Positions 1 to 8,252 of a stretch of DNA of 64,000 nucleotides are shown piece by piece (position 1 is the stretch's first letter; each line of letters starts with the position of its first letter). The stretch lies in the NCBI GenBank assembly GCA_944388995.1, contig CALXKN010000004.1, positions 70,394-134,393 on the forward strand, given 5' to 3'. The translations under genes were made by a program, and so were the position numbers. The stretch is from an uncultured Spirochaetota bacterium. GTDB lineage: Bacteria; Spirochaetota; Spirochaetia; JAFGXN01. The notes under the pieces were generated by a model, which saw only the letters and a list, made by a program, of their open reading frames with translations, was not told where the DNA came from and searched no databases.

Positions 1-1
1 A

Positions 2-154
2 GACGGGGAACGTTATTTCCCTGCGACATACGGCGGCGGTTTGGGAGTGGAACGCTTTCTTTTCTCCGTTTTGAAAGGCGCGGTTGTCAAAACCGTCGAT
101 GATGTGACCTTTTTCGGGAAAAATCCCGATTCGCATCCGATTTATCTCTTTTAA
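2..154 (+). CDS. C-terminal end of a class II aminoacyl-tRNA synthetase-like protein (partial)
   Basis: Only the last 50 codons are in the window; the reading frame is open from base 2 to the TAA at 152-154. The peptide contains YGGGLGVERFLF, which resembles motif 3 of class II aminoacyl-tRNA synthetases (glycine-rich strand followed by an Arg), the ATP-binding motif near the C-terminus of the Asp/Asn/Lys group. It could be a true synthetase or one of the asparagine-synthetase-like paralogues; the fragment is too short to decide. Its stop overlaps the stop of the convergent acetyltransferase gene in the shared TTAA. Confidence 0.5.
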   Translation, partial: DGERYFPATYGGGLGVERFLFSVLKGAVVKTVDDVTFFGKNPDSHPIYLF

Positions 155-1014
155 CCGAGATCGAAGTAGAAGAGGGTTTTTTCTCCGACGGTTTCAAATC
201 CGCATTTTTTGTACAGTTGAACGGCTTTTCCGTTCTCTTTTTTGACAAACAGTGAAACCGATTTGCCGATTTTCGGCAGTTCGTTGACAAGGAACCAGCT
301 CAGCAGCTTTTTTGCGTATCCCTGCCCTCTGAATTCCCTTTCCGTAAAGACTCCGCCCAGCTGTACGCACCGTTCCCCCGTAAGCGTCGTATTCAGTTTT
401 GAGAGGATTTTTCCTTTTCCGTCCGTTAAAAAGTAAACGCGGTAATTTTTAATCAGCAGGCGCAAGTTGTTTTCGATGATATTCGGCGGAGGAGTGTTTT
501 TGTAAAGGTAGACCTCTTCTTCATAATAGCGGTAGTGGACGGGCAGAAGGCGGCCGATATCCTCTTCGGTTGCCCGGCAGGCGTTCGGTTCGATCTGGGT
601 GAACGGATAGTTTTCAAGCGGCCGGTGCATTACGAAAAAATCGGTCGAGGACGACGGCCGGATGAAGGTTTGCCGGAAGGCTTCCGACGACGGATAAGAG
701 GCGGCGATTTGGAAAAGTCCGCGCGGGCAGAGACTGCCGGCTTCCGTCAGCGGTTTCAGATCTTCCTGTTTCAGCGGCAGCAGGGTGTGGCAGTAGAGAA
801 TCCCGCTTGCCGATACGGAAGCGGCTCCGACGGCGCGGGTTCCGGTTTCCAAAAGAAACATTTTGACGGCGTAAGGCGGCGGCGGAACGCGTTTGCCGTT
901 TTTCTGCGGCAGCGCGGCAAGGATATTGAGGGCGAGCGGTTCCTGCTGAATCAGAAACTGAAGAAAGTGAGGAAAATTTCCGTATGTAACGGGCGTCCAG
1001 CGAAGCGGCGTCAT
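151..1014 (-). CDS. GNAT-family N-acetyltransferase
   Basis: 287 residues. The C-terminal third carries a GNAT fold: a strand ending VQLGGVFT, then the acetyl-CoA pyrophosphate-binding loop RGQGYAKKLL at about residues 228-237, then a final helix-strand LYKKCGFETVGE. The N-terminal two thirds is not recognisable and probably forms a second, degenerate GNAT-like or substrate-recognition domain. Substrate unknown. The ATG overlaps the stop of the upstream GH3 gene (ATGA, 1011-1014), so it is translationally coupled and the last gene of the trxB operon. No clear Shine-Dalgarno, consistent with coupling. Confidence 0.8.
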   Translation of the reverse strand: MTPLRWTPVTYGNFPHFLQFLIQQEPLALNILAALPQKNGKRVPPPPYAVKMFLLETGTRAVGAASVSASGILYCHTLLPLKQEDLKPLTEAGSLCPRGLFQIAASYPSSEAFRQTFIRPSSSTDFFVMHRPLENYPFTQIEPNACRATEEDIGRLLPVHYRYYEEEVYLYKNTPPPNIIENNLRLLIKNYRVYFLTDGKGKILSKLNTTLTGERCVQLGGVFTEREFRGQGYAKKLLSWFLVNELPKIGKSVSLFVKKENGKAVQLYKKCGFETVGEKTLFYFDLG

Positions 1015-2654
1015 TGTATCGGCAAATGTCCCTGCGGGACGAAATCTCCCGCCAAAGCCGAAAATCCGGCCTTAAACGACTCAAATCCCACTCCGTACAA
1101 ATACAGAATTGATTGTTCCGGAAGAAGAATATTCCTTGCCCGGTAAGGATTCAGCGATGAAAAAAGAATACAGGGAACTCCTCTCCGGTTTAACACCCGT
1201 CCGACGGCGGCCGTTTCCGTATCGGAGATCAAAAGAACGACGGTCCGGTTTTCCGTTCCGGCGAGAGCGGCAATGTCATCGGCGGTTTCGTACTGGTTGG
1301 TGCCGCGGCTGAAGTCCCGGATAAAAAAGAAACGGGTGTCCGCAAAAATTTCCGAACCGGCCCGGCCGAAATTCCGGTAGCTCCCGGCCAGCAAAAGAGG
1401 AGTTGTTTTTTCGATTGGATCCGCCGCCGCCGTCACGGAACGCAATGCCAGCGACTGTTGATAGGAGAGCGATTCTTTCAGCGGAAGCTTTTCCGCATCG
1501 GCCTTTGTCGGGAAGAGGGGAACCCGGTCCTCTTTCCTCAGGTATTCGATTTTAGCGGTTAAAACGCGGCGGACGGCTCTTTCGACTTCATTCATGAATT
1601 CGGCGTCCGAAAGACAAAGTTCCCTGATGGCTTCAAAAGCATCCCGGTAGTAACGGTAATCCTTTGAAATCAGGACAATATCGTTTCCGGCGCGGATGCA
1701 TTCGGCGGGGATGTCCGGATAGCCGGTTCCCGGCTTTTGGGCGCCGCCCATCAGCAGATCATCCGTGATGACCAGGCCGTCGTATCCCATTTCCTCCCGG
1801 AGCAGATCCTTCAGCGCATGGGGGGAGAGGGAGGCCGATACGTTTTCGCCCGTCACCTCCGGAAAATTCAAGTGTCCAGACATAACGGCCGGGATTTTTT
1901 CTTTTACCAAAAACGCGAACGGAATCAGTTCGCGCCGTTTCAGTTCTTCTTCACTGACGGGAATGCGCGGCATATAAATGTGCGAGTCCAGTCCTGTCCG
2001 TCCGTGGCCGGGAAAGTGTTTGGCGGTGCTGAGAACCCGCGACGCCTCCTGCCCGTGGAAAAAGGCGATCGCCAAAGCAGCCGTCTCGCGGGGATCCGAT
2101 GAAAAGGTTCTCGGACCGATTAAATCGGCTTCCGGATTGTCGAAAAGGTCGACGACCGGCGCGAAATTCATGTTGATGCCGATGAGCCGCAGCTCTGCCG
2201 CTATCAGGCGGCCGCTTTCATAAGCGTCGGACAGTTTTCCCGTAGCGCCGATGGCGTTGTTTCCCGGTGTTACGGAAGTGTTGCCCTTAACGTGACGGAT
2301 CCAGCCGCCTTCCTGATCCGTCGCCGTAAACAGAGGCACAGCAAACCGCGTTTCGGCCGCCGCCTTCTGCATTTCGGCAACGGCTTCGGCAACGGCCTGC
2401 GTATCCGTTCCGTTCCATCCGAAAATTTTGACATTTCCGACGCGGCCGGCCCGGATCTCCTCCAAGATAAAATCGTCCGGCCGGGTTTCGGGATAGCCGA
2501 TCATAAACAGCTGCCCGATTTTTTCGTCAAGGGTCATTTCCGAGGCAATTTTTTCCCGCAGTTCTTCATCCGACAGCTGTTTTTGAAAAAATGAGAGAGA
2601 AAAAGCCGTAAAAGGAAAGAGACAGAGGAGGAGGGACGGTAAAAAAGATTTCAT
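1011..2654 (-). CDS. Glycoside hydrolase family 3 protein, NagZ-like beta-N-acetylhexosaminidase
   Basis: 547 residues. An N-terminal signal sequence of about 20 residues (MKSFLPSLLLCLFPFTAFS) predicts export. The (beta/alpha)8 domain shows GH3 NagZ hallmarks: TATDQEGG (about 110-117), the catalytic loop KHFPGHGRTGLDSH at about 212-225 (His acting as general acid/base with Asp in NagZ-type enzymes), and the nucleophile segment VITDDLLMGG at about 295-304. After about residue 390 there is a C-terminal region that cytosolic NagZ proteins of about 340 residues lack, so this is a longer exported two-domain form. Likely role: removing GlcNAc from peptidoglycan fragments or other periplasmic glycans. 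It abuts trxB with no gap and overlaps the next gene by 4 bases. Confidence 0.9.
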   Translation of the reverse strand: MKSFLPSLLLCLFPFTAFSLSFFQKQLSDEELREKIASEMTLDEKIGQLFMIGYPETRPDDFILEEIRAGRVGNVKIFGWNGTDTQAVAEAVAEMQKAAAETRFAVPLFTATDQEGGWIRHVKGNTSVTPGNNAIGATGKLSDAYESGRLIAAELRLIGINMNFAPVVDLFDNPEADLIGPRTFSSDPRETAALAIAFFHGQEASRVLSTAKHFPGHGRTGLDSHIYMPRIPVSEEELKRRELIPFAFLVKEKIPAVMSGHLNFPEVTGENVSASLSPHALKDLLREEMGYDGLVITDDLLMGGAQKPGTGYPDIPAECIRAGNDIVLISKDYRYYRDAFEAIRELCLSDAEFMNEVERAVRRVLTAKIEYLRKEDRVPLFPTKADAEKLPLKESLSYQQSLALRSVTAAADPIEKTTPLLLAGSYRNFGRAGSEIFADTRFFFIRDFSRGTNQYETADDIAALAGTENRTVVLLISDTETAAVGRVLNRRGVPCILFSSLNPYRARNILLPEQSILYLYGVGFESFKAGFSALAGDFVPQGHLPIQ

Positions 2655-3593
2655 CTACCGGTAATCCGTTCCCGTCATTTTTTCGATGTATTCTTCAGCC
2701 GCGTGGGCGGCAACGGCTCCGTCGGCGCAGGCTGTGACCACCTGCCGGAACGGGGACGAGCGCACATCGCCGGCGCAGAAGAGTCCGGGGAGGGAGCTCT
2801 CCATTTTGGCGTCGGTGAGAATGTATCCGGAAGGGTCTTTTTCAAGGGCGGGAACCGTTTCCGTGTGCGGAGACACTCCGATAAAGATAAAAACGGCGTC
2901 GGCCGGCTCTTCGTAAGTCCGTCCGCTGTTGTTGTCGGAGAGAACCACCGATTCGACTTTATCCGTTCCTTTGATTTCTTTTATTTCCGTTCCGAAGAGC
3001 GTGCGGATTTTCGGGTGATTGAGAACTTTCTGTGCGAGCGCTTTTTGTGCGCGGAAGCGGTCTTTCCGGTGGACGATTGTCACGTCGTCGGTCAGATTGG
3101 CCAAATAAACGGCGTCAGTACACGCCGTATCGCCTCCGCCGACAACGAAAATACGCTTGTCTTTGAAAAAAGGTCCGTCGCAGGTGGCGCAGTACGAAAC
3201 GCCGCGTCCGGAAAGCCGGTCTTCTCCCGGAATACCGAGCGGTCTGTGGGAGGCTCCGGTGGTCAGAATCACCGCTTTGCCGCGCAGAACGGCGCCGTTT
3301 GTCGTCTGGACGGAAAAGAGGGAATCTTTTTTATCCACGGAAGCCGCGCCCGTCAGTTCAATGACGGCGCCGAATTTTTTTGCCTGCTTCGTCAGAGATT
3401 CCGCAAACGTAAATCCGTCAACCGGTCCGTTTAATCCGGGATAATTTTCCAGTCCGTCAATCATCAGCGCCTGTCCTCCCGGAGACATTTTTTCCAGAAG
3501 AACTGTTTTCATGTTGGCTCTGGCGGCGTATTGGGCGGCCGTCAGTCCGGCGGGACCGCCTCCGATGATGATGATATCCCACTCCGTATTCAT
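2655..3593 (-). CDS. trxB: Thioredoxin-disulfide reductase
   Basis: 312 residues from the chosen ATG. FAD-binding IIIIGGGPAG at 7-16, the redox-active SYCATCDG with Cys135 and Cys138, and the NADPH-binding VVGGGDTA that follows are diagnostic of low-molecular-weight TrxB, which reduces thioredoxin with NADPH. A start eight codons upstream is possible, but it would lie almost at the predicted transcription start; the ATG at 3593 is preceded by GAGGGAG at good spacing. First gene of a tight operon trxB - GH3 - GNAT, with its own promoter at 3622-3650. Confidence 0.96.
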   Translation of the reverse strand: MNTEWDIIIIGGGPAGLTAAQYAARANMKTVLLEKMSPGGQALMIDGLENYPGLNGPVDGFTFAESLTKQAKKFGAVIELTGAASVDKKDSLFSVQTTNGAVLRGKAVILTTGASHRPLGIPGEDRLSGRGVSYCATCDGPFFKDKRIFVVGGGDTACTDAVYLANLTDDVTIVHRKDRFRAQKALAQKVLNHPKIRTLFGTEIKEIKGTDKVESVVLSDNNSGRTYEEPADAVFIFIGVSPHTETVPALEKDPSGYILTDAKMESSLPGLFCAGDVRSSPFRQVVTACADGAVAAHAAEEYIEKMTGTDYR

Positions 3594-3621
3594 AAAAGCT
3601 CCCTCTTGACTATACATTATT

Positions 3622-3650
3622 ATTATACAACGGTTTGGGGGAAGAGTAAA
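3622..3650 (-). promoter_or_regulatory. Sigma-70 promoter of the trxB operon
   Basis: On the minus strand, -35 TTTACT (3645-3650), a 17-base spacer, and a perfect -10 TATAAT (3622-3627). The predicted start near 3615 leaves about 22 bases of leader with the Shine-Dalgarno inside. Confidence 0.75.
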
Positions 3651-3697
3651 GAGATTTTTTCCCGCTTTGTTCTTCCTTGCAAAAGAAGATGGAGCGG

Positions 3698-3726
3698 TTG
3701 ATTTGTTTCTCCGCTTGTGTTAAAAT
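3698..3726 (+). promoter_or_regulatory. Sigma-70 promoter of the flgN-flgK-flgL-fliW-csrA operon
   Basis: -35 TTGATT (3698-3703), 17-base spacer, -10 TAAAAT (3721-3726). Predicted start near 3733, which gives a leader of roughly 137 bases before flgN. Confidence 0.65.
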
Positions 3727-3761
3727 AAACTGCCTTCGGGGGCGTGTCTGTCCGTAATATA

Positions 3762-3864
3762 CCTCCTTTATTATGCCGGCCCGTCTCCCGGAGGTTTTTG
3801 TGCTTATCCTCCGGCGCTTTTCGTCCGAAATAAAAGCAGGGATTCGTATCCGGTCCCGCGGAGG
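3762..3864 (+). promoter_or_regulatory. flgN leader with competing GGAGG / CCTCC segments
   Basis: The untranslated leader holds CCTCC at 3762-3766, CCGGAGG at 3788-3794, CCTCCGG at 3808-3814 and the flgN Shine-Dalgarno CGGAGG at 3859-3864. The 3788-3794 and 3808-3814 segments form a perfect 7-bp stem with a 13-base loop. The same CCTCCG could instead pair with the Shine-Dalgarno. The sequence therefore allows mutually exclusive structures that would open or close flgN translation. That this is regulatory is inference. Confidence 0.35.
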
Positions 3865-3869
3865 TTGGT

Positions 3870-4370
3870 TTGAGCGAAGATGTTCTGAAAGCTTTTCAAA
3901 TCGGAATGGAAAATGAAATTGTTTCTTTGAAAGAGTGCGGCCGGCTGACCGGTTTAATGAAAACCGCTGTCATGAACCGGGATTCGGCGGTTTTGAAGTC
4001 GCTGCTTGATCAACTTTCCGTAGAGGCCGGCCGGCTGAAAAAAATCGAGGAACGGCGCAATGAATCCTATTTCCGGTTATGCCGCAGCCGGTTTCCGCAA
4101 ACGGTTTCCTTTTACGAATTGATGCCGCATCTTCCCGAATCGGAGCGGGAGCGGACAGCCGCGCTTTACCGCGCTCTGCGGGCCGAAGTTATCCGTTACC
4201 AGGGCCACCTGAAAAATCTTGACGATTATGTCTACACCGTTACGGGAACCGTTACCGCCGTTTTGGAGACCTTTTCAAGCCGGAATTCCGGCGGCGTTTA
4301 CAACCGCAGCGGCCGCTTTCCCTCCGATTCTCAGGGAGGACAGTCGGTTTTTGTCTCCGCGGAGCTGTAA
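3870..4370 (+). CDS. flgN: FlgN-like flagellar export chaperone
   Basis: 166 residues, mostly helical, with charged heptad-like stretches (about 10-75 and 90-135) typical of FlgN, the chaperone that keeps the hook-filament junction proteins FlgK and FlgL soluble and delivers them to the type III flagellar export gate. The identification rests on size, helical character and its place directly before flgK and flgL; FlgN sequences diverge strongly. The start is TTG at 3870, supported by GGAGG at 3860-3864 five bases upstream. First gene of the operon. Confidence 0.75.
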   Translation: MSEDVLKAFQIGMENEIVSLKECGRLTGLMKTAVMNRDSAVLKSLLDQLSVEAGRLKKIEERRNESYFRLCRSRFPQTVSFYELMPHLPESERERTAALYRALRAEVIRYQGHLKNLDDYVYTVTGTVTAVLETFSSRNSGGVYNRSGRFPSDSQGGQSVFVSAEL

Positions 4371-4387
4371 AAATCTTGTTTTTTCTC

Positions 4388-4415
4388 TAACCCGCCGGCT
4401 GTTTTCTTCCGATAA
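4388..4415 (+). promoter_or_regulatory. Possible sigma-28 promoter before flgK
   Basis: TCCGATAA at 4408-4415 matches the sigma-28 (FliA) -10 consensus GCCGATAA at seven of eight positions. A weaker TAAC lies 16 bases upstream (4388-4391). It would allow flgK to be boosted independently of the upstream operon promoter. The -35 is imperfect, so this is a candidate only. Confidence 0.35.
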
Positions 4416-4416
4416 T

Positions 4417-4443
4417 AAAAACAGGAAACTGTTTTTCAAGGAG
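4417..4443 (+). promoter_or_regulatory. flgK leader hairpin with GGA plus Shine-Dalgarno (candidate CsrA site)
   Basis: A perfect 8-bp stem with a GAAA loop (4417-4424 / 4429-4436) includes ACAGGAAAC. It is followed at once by CAAGGAG, the flgK Shine-Dalgarno (4438-4443), eight bases before the ATG. A GGA-bearing hairpin next to a GGA-bearing Shine-Dalgarno is the usual architecture of CsrA-repressed leaders, and csrA lies in the same operon. The hairpin ends in five T residues, so weak intrinsic termination after flgN is an alternative reading. Confidence 0.4.
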
Positions 4444-4450
4444 TGAAATT

Positions 4451-6322
4451 ATGCAGTCATCGTTTGCGGGAATCGAGTTGGGAAAAAAATCCATCATTGC
4501 TCACAGCAAGGCGATCGGGACGGTCGGTCACAATATCAGCAATGCCGGAGTTGAAGGATATTCCCGGCAGCGGGTGCGCATGGAGGCGTCAGAGCCGCTC
4601 TATTTTCCCCATTTGAACCGGGAGCATACGCCGGGGCAGGTCGGACAGGGTGTCGATGCCGTTTGGGTTGAACGGATCGAAGATGAATTAATGGAAGGCC
4701 GCATTGTCGGACGGTTGGCGCGCGGCGGTTATTGGGAGACGCGCGACCACTATCTGCTTCAGGTTGAACGGATTTACAATGAACCGGACGAAATTTCCGG
4801 CCGCGTTTTGATGGATCAGTTTTGGGAGTCGTGGCAGCAGCTGGTGAAAAATCCCGAAAGCCTGGCGGTGAGGGACACTGTCCGCGAACGGGGAGCGGCG
4901 CTGATCGACAATATTCATGAAAATTTCAAACAATTAAAAACCGTGCGCGATATGCTCAATACCGAAGTTGAGACGGCGGTCAACCGGATTAACGAAATTC
5001 TTGATAATACGGCGCAGCTGAATAATGAAATTGCCCGCGTTGAGGCGTTGGGCGACAGGCCGAACGATTTGTATGATAAAAGGGATGTTTTGATCCGCGA
5101 ACTGGGCACTTACCTCAACGTTTCGACGAACGGACAGGACCCCGATGAGTTCAATGTCCACACCGGCGGCCGTCATCTGCTGCAGGGAAAAATCGCCTAT
5201 CATCTTCAGCTTGTCGATGATCCCGCAAATGAAGGTTACTTCCGCGTCGCCTGGGTTGAGAACGGCGAGGATATTCAGATTGAAGGCGGAAAATTGGCGT
5301 CGTATTTGGATTTGAGGGATGTCGATTTGCGCCGCGAAATCGCCAAGCTCGATCAGATGACTATCAATTTCATCGATCTGGTGAATGAAAACCACCGGAA
5401 GGCGTATAATCTGCAGGGAGAAACGGGCGTCGACTTTTTCAGCGAGTATCCGTTTGTCAATAATGTCGACGGAAATTTTGATGCTGACGGCGACGGCGCG
5501 GCGGATCAAACGCGGCTGTTTCGGATTACCGGTGAAAACCGTCTGCAGGCGCAGGAGCAAATCGGGCTGCAGGGGACGCTGACCTTTGCGGCGGCGGAAG
5601 GAACTGTCAATATCGATTATTACCCGACCGACACGGTTGAAACGCTGGTGCGGCGGATTAATACTTCCGGCAGCGAGGTGGTTGCCCGGTTGGACAGCGA
5701 CGGACGGCTGCAGCTGCGCGCCGTCAGTGCGGCGGACGCCGGTAATCCCGATTTTGTGATTCGTTATGCGGCCGACAGCGGTGAATTTCTGACCAATTAC
5801 AGCGGAATTTTAACGGCTTCCGGAGAAGAGGGCGCCTACAACTGGGCGCAGGCGGATGCGGTCGCTGCTTTGCGCGGCGATACTTACGCGACTTCTCCGC
5901 TGGCACATCCGGCCGGATGGATAGAGGTGAATCCTCTGATTGCCGCCGATGTTTCCCGTATTGCCGCCGGTTGGGGGGTGAACGGGCGCCCTGCCGAAGC
6001 GGGTGACGGCCGCGGAGCGCAGTCGATCGCCGATATCCGCAACAACGAAGTTATGGTCGGACGACTGAGAAGTTTCGATGCTTTTTTTGCCGAACGAATC
6101 GCCGATGTCGGTGTGCGAGGAGCGGTTGCACGGGACACTCATCAAAATGAGAAACTGGTTTTGAAGGAATTGAACGACATGAAATCGTCCGTTACCGGTG
6201 TCAATGTCGATGAAGAGTTTACCGAAATGATTAAATTCCAGCACGGCTACAGCGCCGCCGCCCGGTTTGTCAATGAAATCGATAAAATGCTGGATATTAT
6301 CATCAATCGGATAGGAGTCTGA
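4451..6322 (+). CDS. flgK: Flagellar hook-associated protein 1 (FlgK)
   Basis: 623 residues. The N-terminus (FAGIELGKKSIIAHSKAIGT, then VGHNISNAGVEGYSRQRV) is the conserved rod/hook-type D0 helix with the HNxxNAxTxGYSRQ-like motif. The C-terminus (MIKFQHGYSAAARFVNEIDK, about 596-615) is the partner helix. FlgK is the first of two junction proteins between hook and filament and is secreted through the flagellar export apparatus; in spirochaetes the filament lies in the periplasm. The middle region is the variable outer domain. AAGGAG upstream supports the ATG. Four bases separate it from flgL. Confidence 0.97.
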   Translation: MQSSFAGIELGKKSIIAHSKAIGTVGHNISNAGVEGYSRQRVRMEASEPLYFPHLNREHTPGQVGQGVDAVWVERIEDELMEGRIVGRLARGGYWETRDHYLLQVERIYNEPDEISGRVLMDQFWESWQQLVKNPESLAVRDTVRERGAALIDNIHENFKQLKTVRDMLNTEVETAVNRINEILDNTAQLNNEIARVEALGDRPNDLYDKRDVLIRELGTYLNVSTNGQDPDEFNVHTGGRHLLQGKIAYHLQLVDDPANEGYFRVAWVENGEDIQIEGGKLASYLDLRDVDLRREIAKLDQMTINFIDLVNENHRKAYNLQGETGVDFFSEYPFVNNVDGNFDADGDGAADQTRLFRITGENRLQAQEQIGLQGTLTFAAAEGTVNIDYYPTDTVETLVRRINTSGSEVVARLDSDGRLQLRAVSAADAGNPDFVIRYAADSGEFLTNYSGILTASGEEGAYNWAQADAVAALRGDTYATSPLAHPAGWIEVNPLIAADVSRIAAGWGVNGRPAEAGDGRGAQSIADIRNNEVMVGRLRSFDAFFAERIADVGVRGAVARDTHQNEKLVLKELNDMKSSVTGVNVDEEFTEMIKFQHGYSAAARFVNEIDKMLDIIINRIGV

Positions 6323-6326
6323 TGGT

Positions 6327-7580
6327 ATGGACAGAGTCAGTTCGCAAATGACCCCTTACGATATGCAGTATTATATGCGTCGTAACGGGGTGCGCAGCAA
6401 TGAACTATCCAATAAAGTTGCCGGCAATACGAGGGTTTTGGATCCGAGGGACAATCCGTCGGCAGCCGCAAATGCAGTGCTGCTCTCTTCAAAGATCGAC
6501 CGCCTGCAAACTTTTGTCGAGAATGCCGAACAAATGAAGGATGATATCCGTTTGGCGGAAAATAGTTTGCAGCAAGCCAATACGATTCTTCATGATGTAC
6601 GGGAATTGGCTGTAGCGGCTTCAAATGGAACTTACTCAGAGTACGATCGAAAGATTATGGCGAATCAATTAAACGAATATTTGTATGGTTTGCTTGATTT
6701 GGCTAATACTCGAAATGAAGACGGTATCGCGCTTTTTTCCGGAACGCGCCGCTCTCAAGACGCTTTTAAGGCGCTGGAAGGTTCTGTCGAAGGGAGCGAG
6801 CACCCTGTTATTGTTTCGGTCGAATACATCGGCGACAACGGCGGTCGGGCGACGGAAATCGCTGACGGACGCTTTGCCGAATTTTCTAACGCCGGCGACC
6901 ATCTGTTTTGGGCAAACTACGACCGAATTTACTCGCCGTTTAACGCTCTCGGCTACCGGGTTTTGCAGGATTCGTCGGTTCTGATTGACGGAAAAGAAGT
7001 TGCGCTTTCAGCGGGCGACAATCTTCACACCATCATCAATAAAATCAATCAAGCCGATTTGCGTGTTCGCGCTTCGTTTGATGAAGTCGGAGGTTCGATT
7101 GTTTTGGAGGCAACCGAACCGCATCAAATTTGGCTGGAAGATGTCGGCGGCGGCACCGTTTTATCCGATTTGGGTTTTATCGAGACCAATCAACTGCCGC
7201 CATACAATTTAGCCGGAGGAGTGATTCGTTCGGGAGGATCGATTTTCGATGAAGTTATCCGCTTGCGCGATCAACTCTATCGAAACAACGCGATTGACGC
7301 CGGCGGAAAAGGGTTGAACGGAATTTCGATTGCGCAGGACAATCTTTTGGCAAAAATCGCCCATATCGGTAATTTGGAAAACCGTCTCGACACGGTTCAG
7401 TCTCGATTGACGCTGGACACTGTTCAGTATGCGGATATGAGCAATAAACAGCTGGGAAAAACGCCGGACGACTTAGCGCAATCCATTGTCGAAATGCAGG
7501 AACTGCAGAACATGCATAAAGCAACGCTTCAAACGACGGCAAAAGTGCTCCAGCCGACTCTAATGGATTTTTTGAGGTAA
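6327..7580 (+). CDS. flgL: Flagellar hook-associated protein 3 (FlgL)
   Basis: 417 residues. It has flagellin-like terminal helices: an N-terminal segment with LSNKVAGNTRVLDPRDNPSA (the GKRI..PSDDP-like motif of FlgL) and a C-terminal helix ending KATLQTTAKVLQPTLMDFLR. This is the second junction protein, placed directly on top of FlgK before filament growth. The base composition is slightly more AT-rich than the neighbours, which looks unremarkable. It follows flgK by 4 bases and precedes fliW by 4. Confidence 0.95.
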   Translation: MDRVSSQMTPYDMQYYMRRNGVRSNELSNKVAGNTRVLDPRDNPSAAANAVLLSSKIDRLQTFVENAEQMKDDIRLAENSLQQANTILHDVRELAVAASNGTYSEYDRKIMANQLNEYLYGLLDLANTRNEDGIALFSGTRRSQDAFKALEGSVEGSEHPVIVSVEYIGDNGGRATEIADGRFAEFSNAGDHLFWANYDRIYSPFNALGYRVLQDSSVLIDGKEVALSAGDNLHTIINKINQADLRVRASFDEVGGSIVLEATEPHQIWLEDVGGGTVLSDLGFIETNQLPPYNLAGGVIRSGGSIFDEVIRLRDQLYRNNAIDAGGKGLNGISIAQDNLLAKIAHIGNLENRLDTVQSRLTLDTVQYADMSNKQLGKTPDDLAQSIVEMQELQNMHKATLQTTAKVLQPTLMDFLR

Positions 7581-7584
7581 AAGG

Positions 7585-8046
7585 ATGAAAATCAATACCA
7601 AGGTTTTAGGTGAGATTGAAATCGACGAACGGCAGGTTTTTGATTTTCCGGGAGGTCTTTTGGGGCTGCCGGAACTGACACGGTTTGCTTTGATTGATTC
7701 AGGTCATCCTCCATATTTTTATCTGCAATCGCTGTGTGAGCCGTATCTTTCGTTCGCCCTCATCAGTCCTGAGATTTTTCATCCAGATTATCGGTTGGAT
7801 GTGGAAGAGTCGGAACTGCTTTCGTTGGAGATGGAATCGGGAAAGGATACAGAACTGCTGGTTTTTGTCATTGTGAATTTCAATGACGCTCCGTTGGTAA
7901 CGGCGAATCTTCAAGGACCGCTGGTTTTTAATAAAGAAACGGGGAAGGGGTGCCAATGTGTTTCCCGTAATCCCGAATACAAAACACGGCACGACGTAAT
8001 CGGCGAGATGAATGCATTGAAAAAGAAAGGAGAGGGAAAATGCTGA
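7585..8046 (+). CDS. fliW: Flagellar assembly factor FliW
   Basis: 153 residues. Conserved FliW features: FDFPGGLLGLPELTRFALID near the N-terminus (about 19-38), FALISPEIFHPDY, and TANLQGPLVFNKETGKGCQCV (about 111-131). FliW binds flagellin and also CsrA. When flagellin is exported, FliW is freed to bind CsrA non-competitively and relieve repression of flagellin translation. The gene overlaps csrA by 7 bases, the usual arrangement of this antagonist pair, so both are made together. Confidence 0.96.
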   Translation: MKINTKVLGEIEIDERQVFDFPGGLLGLPELTRFALIDSGHPPYFYLQSLCEPYLSFALISPEIFHPDYRLDVEESELLSLEMESGKDTELLVFVIVNFNDAPLVTANLQGPLVFNKETGKGCQCVSRNPEYKTRHDVIGEMNALKKKGEGKC

Positions 8047-8249
8047 TTCTCTCTCGTCGCAAAAACGAATCCATCATCATCGATGATCATATCCGGCTGA
8101 CCGTTGTCGACGTCTGCGGTGAAACCGTCAAAATCGGAATTGCCGCGCCGCTTTCGGTTCAGATTTTCCGCAGTGAAGTGTACGACGCCGTCAAAAAAGC
8201 GAATATCGATTCGGTTATGGAAGGGAAAACTCTGCCGCCGATTCTGTAG
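8040..8249 (+). CDS. csrA: Carbon storage regulator / translational repressor CsrA
   Basis: 69 residues, the normal size. It begins MLILSRRKNESIIIDDHIRL, the canonical CsrA first strands, with the RNA-binding Arg residues near position 6 and in the C-terminal strand region around VQIFRSEVY. CsrA dimers bind GGA motifs presented in hairpin loops and usually block ribosome access. Its likely targets here are the flaB leader (18803-18833) and possibly the flgK leader (4417-4443). Last gene of the flagellar operon. Only three bases separate it from the convergent hemerythrin gene and no terminator is visible between them. Confidence 0.97.
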   Translation: MLILSRRKNESIIIDDHIRLTVVDVCGETVKIGIAAPLSVQIFRSEVYDAVKKANIDSVMEGKTLPPIL

Positions 8250-8252
8250 CGC

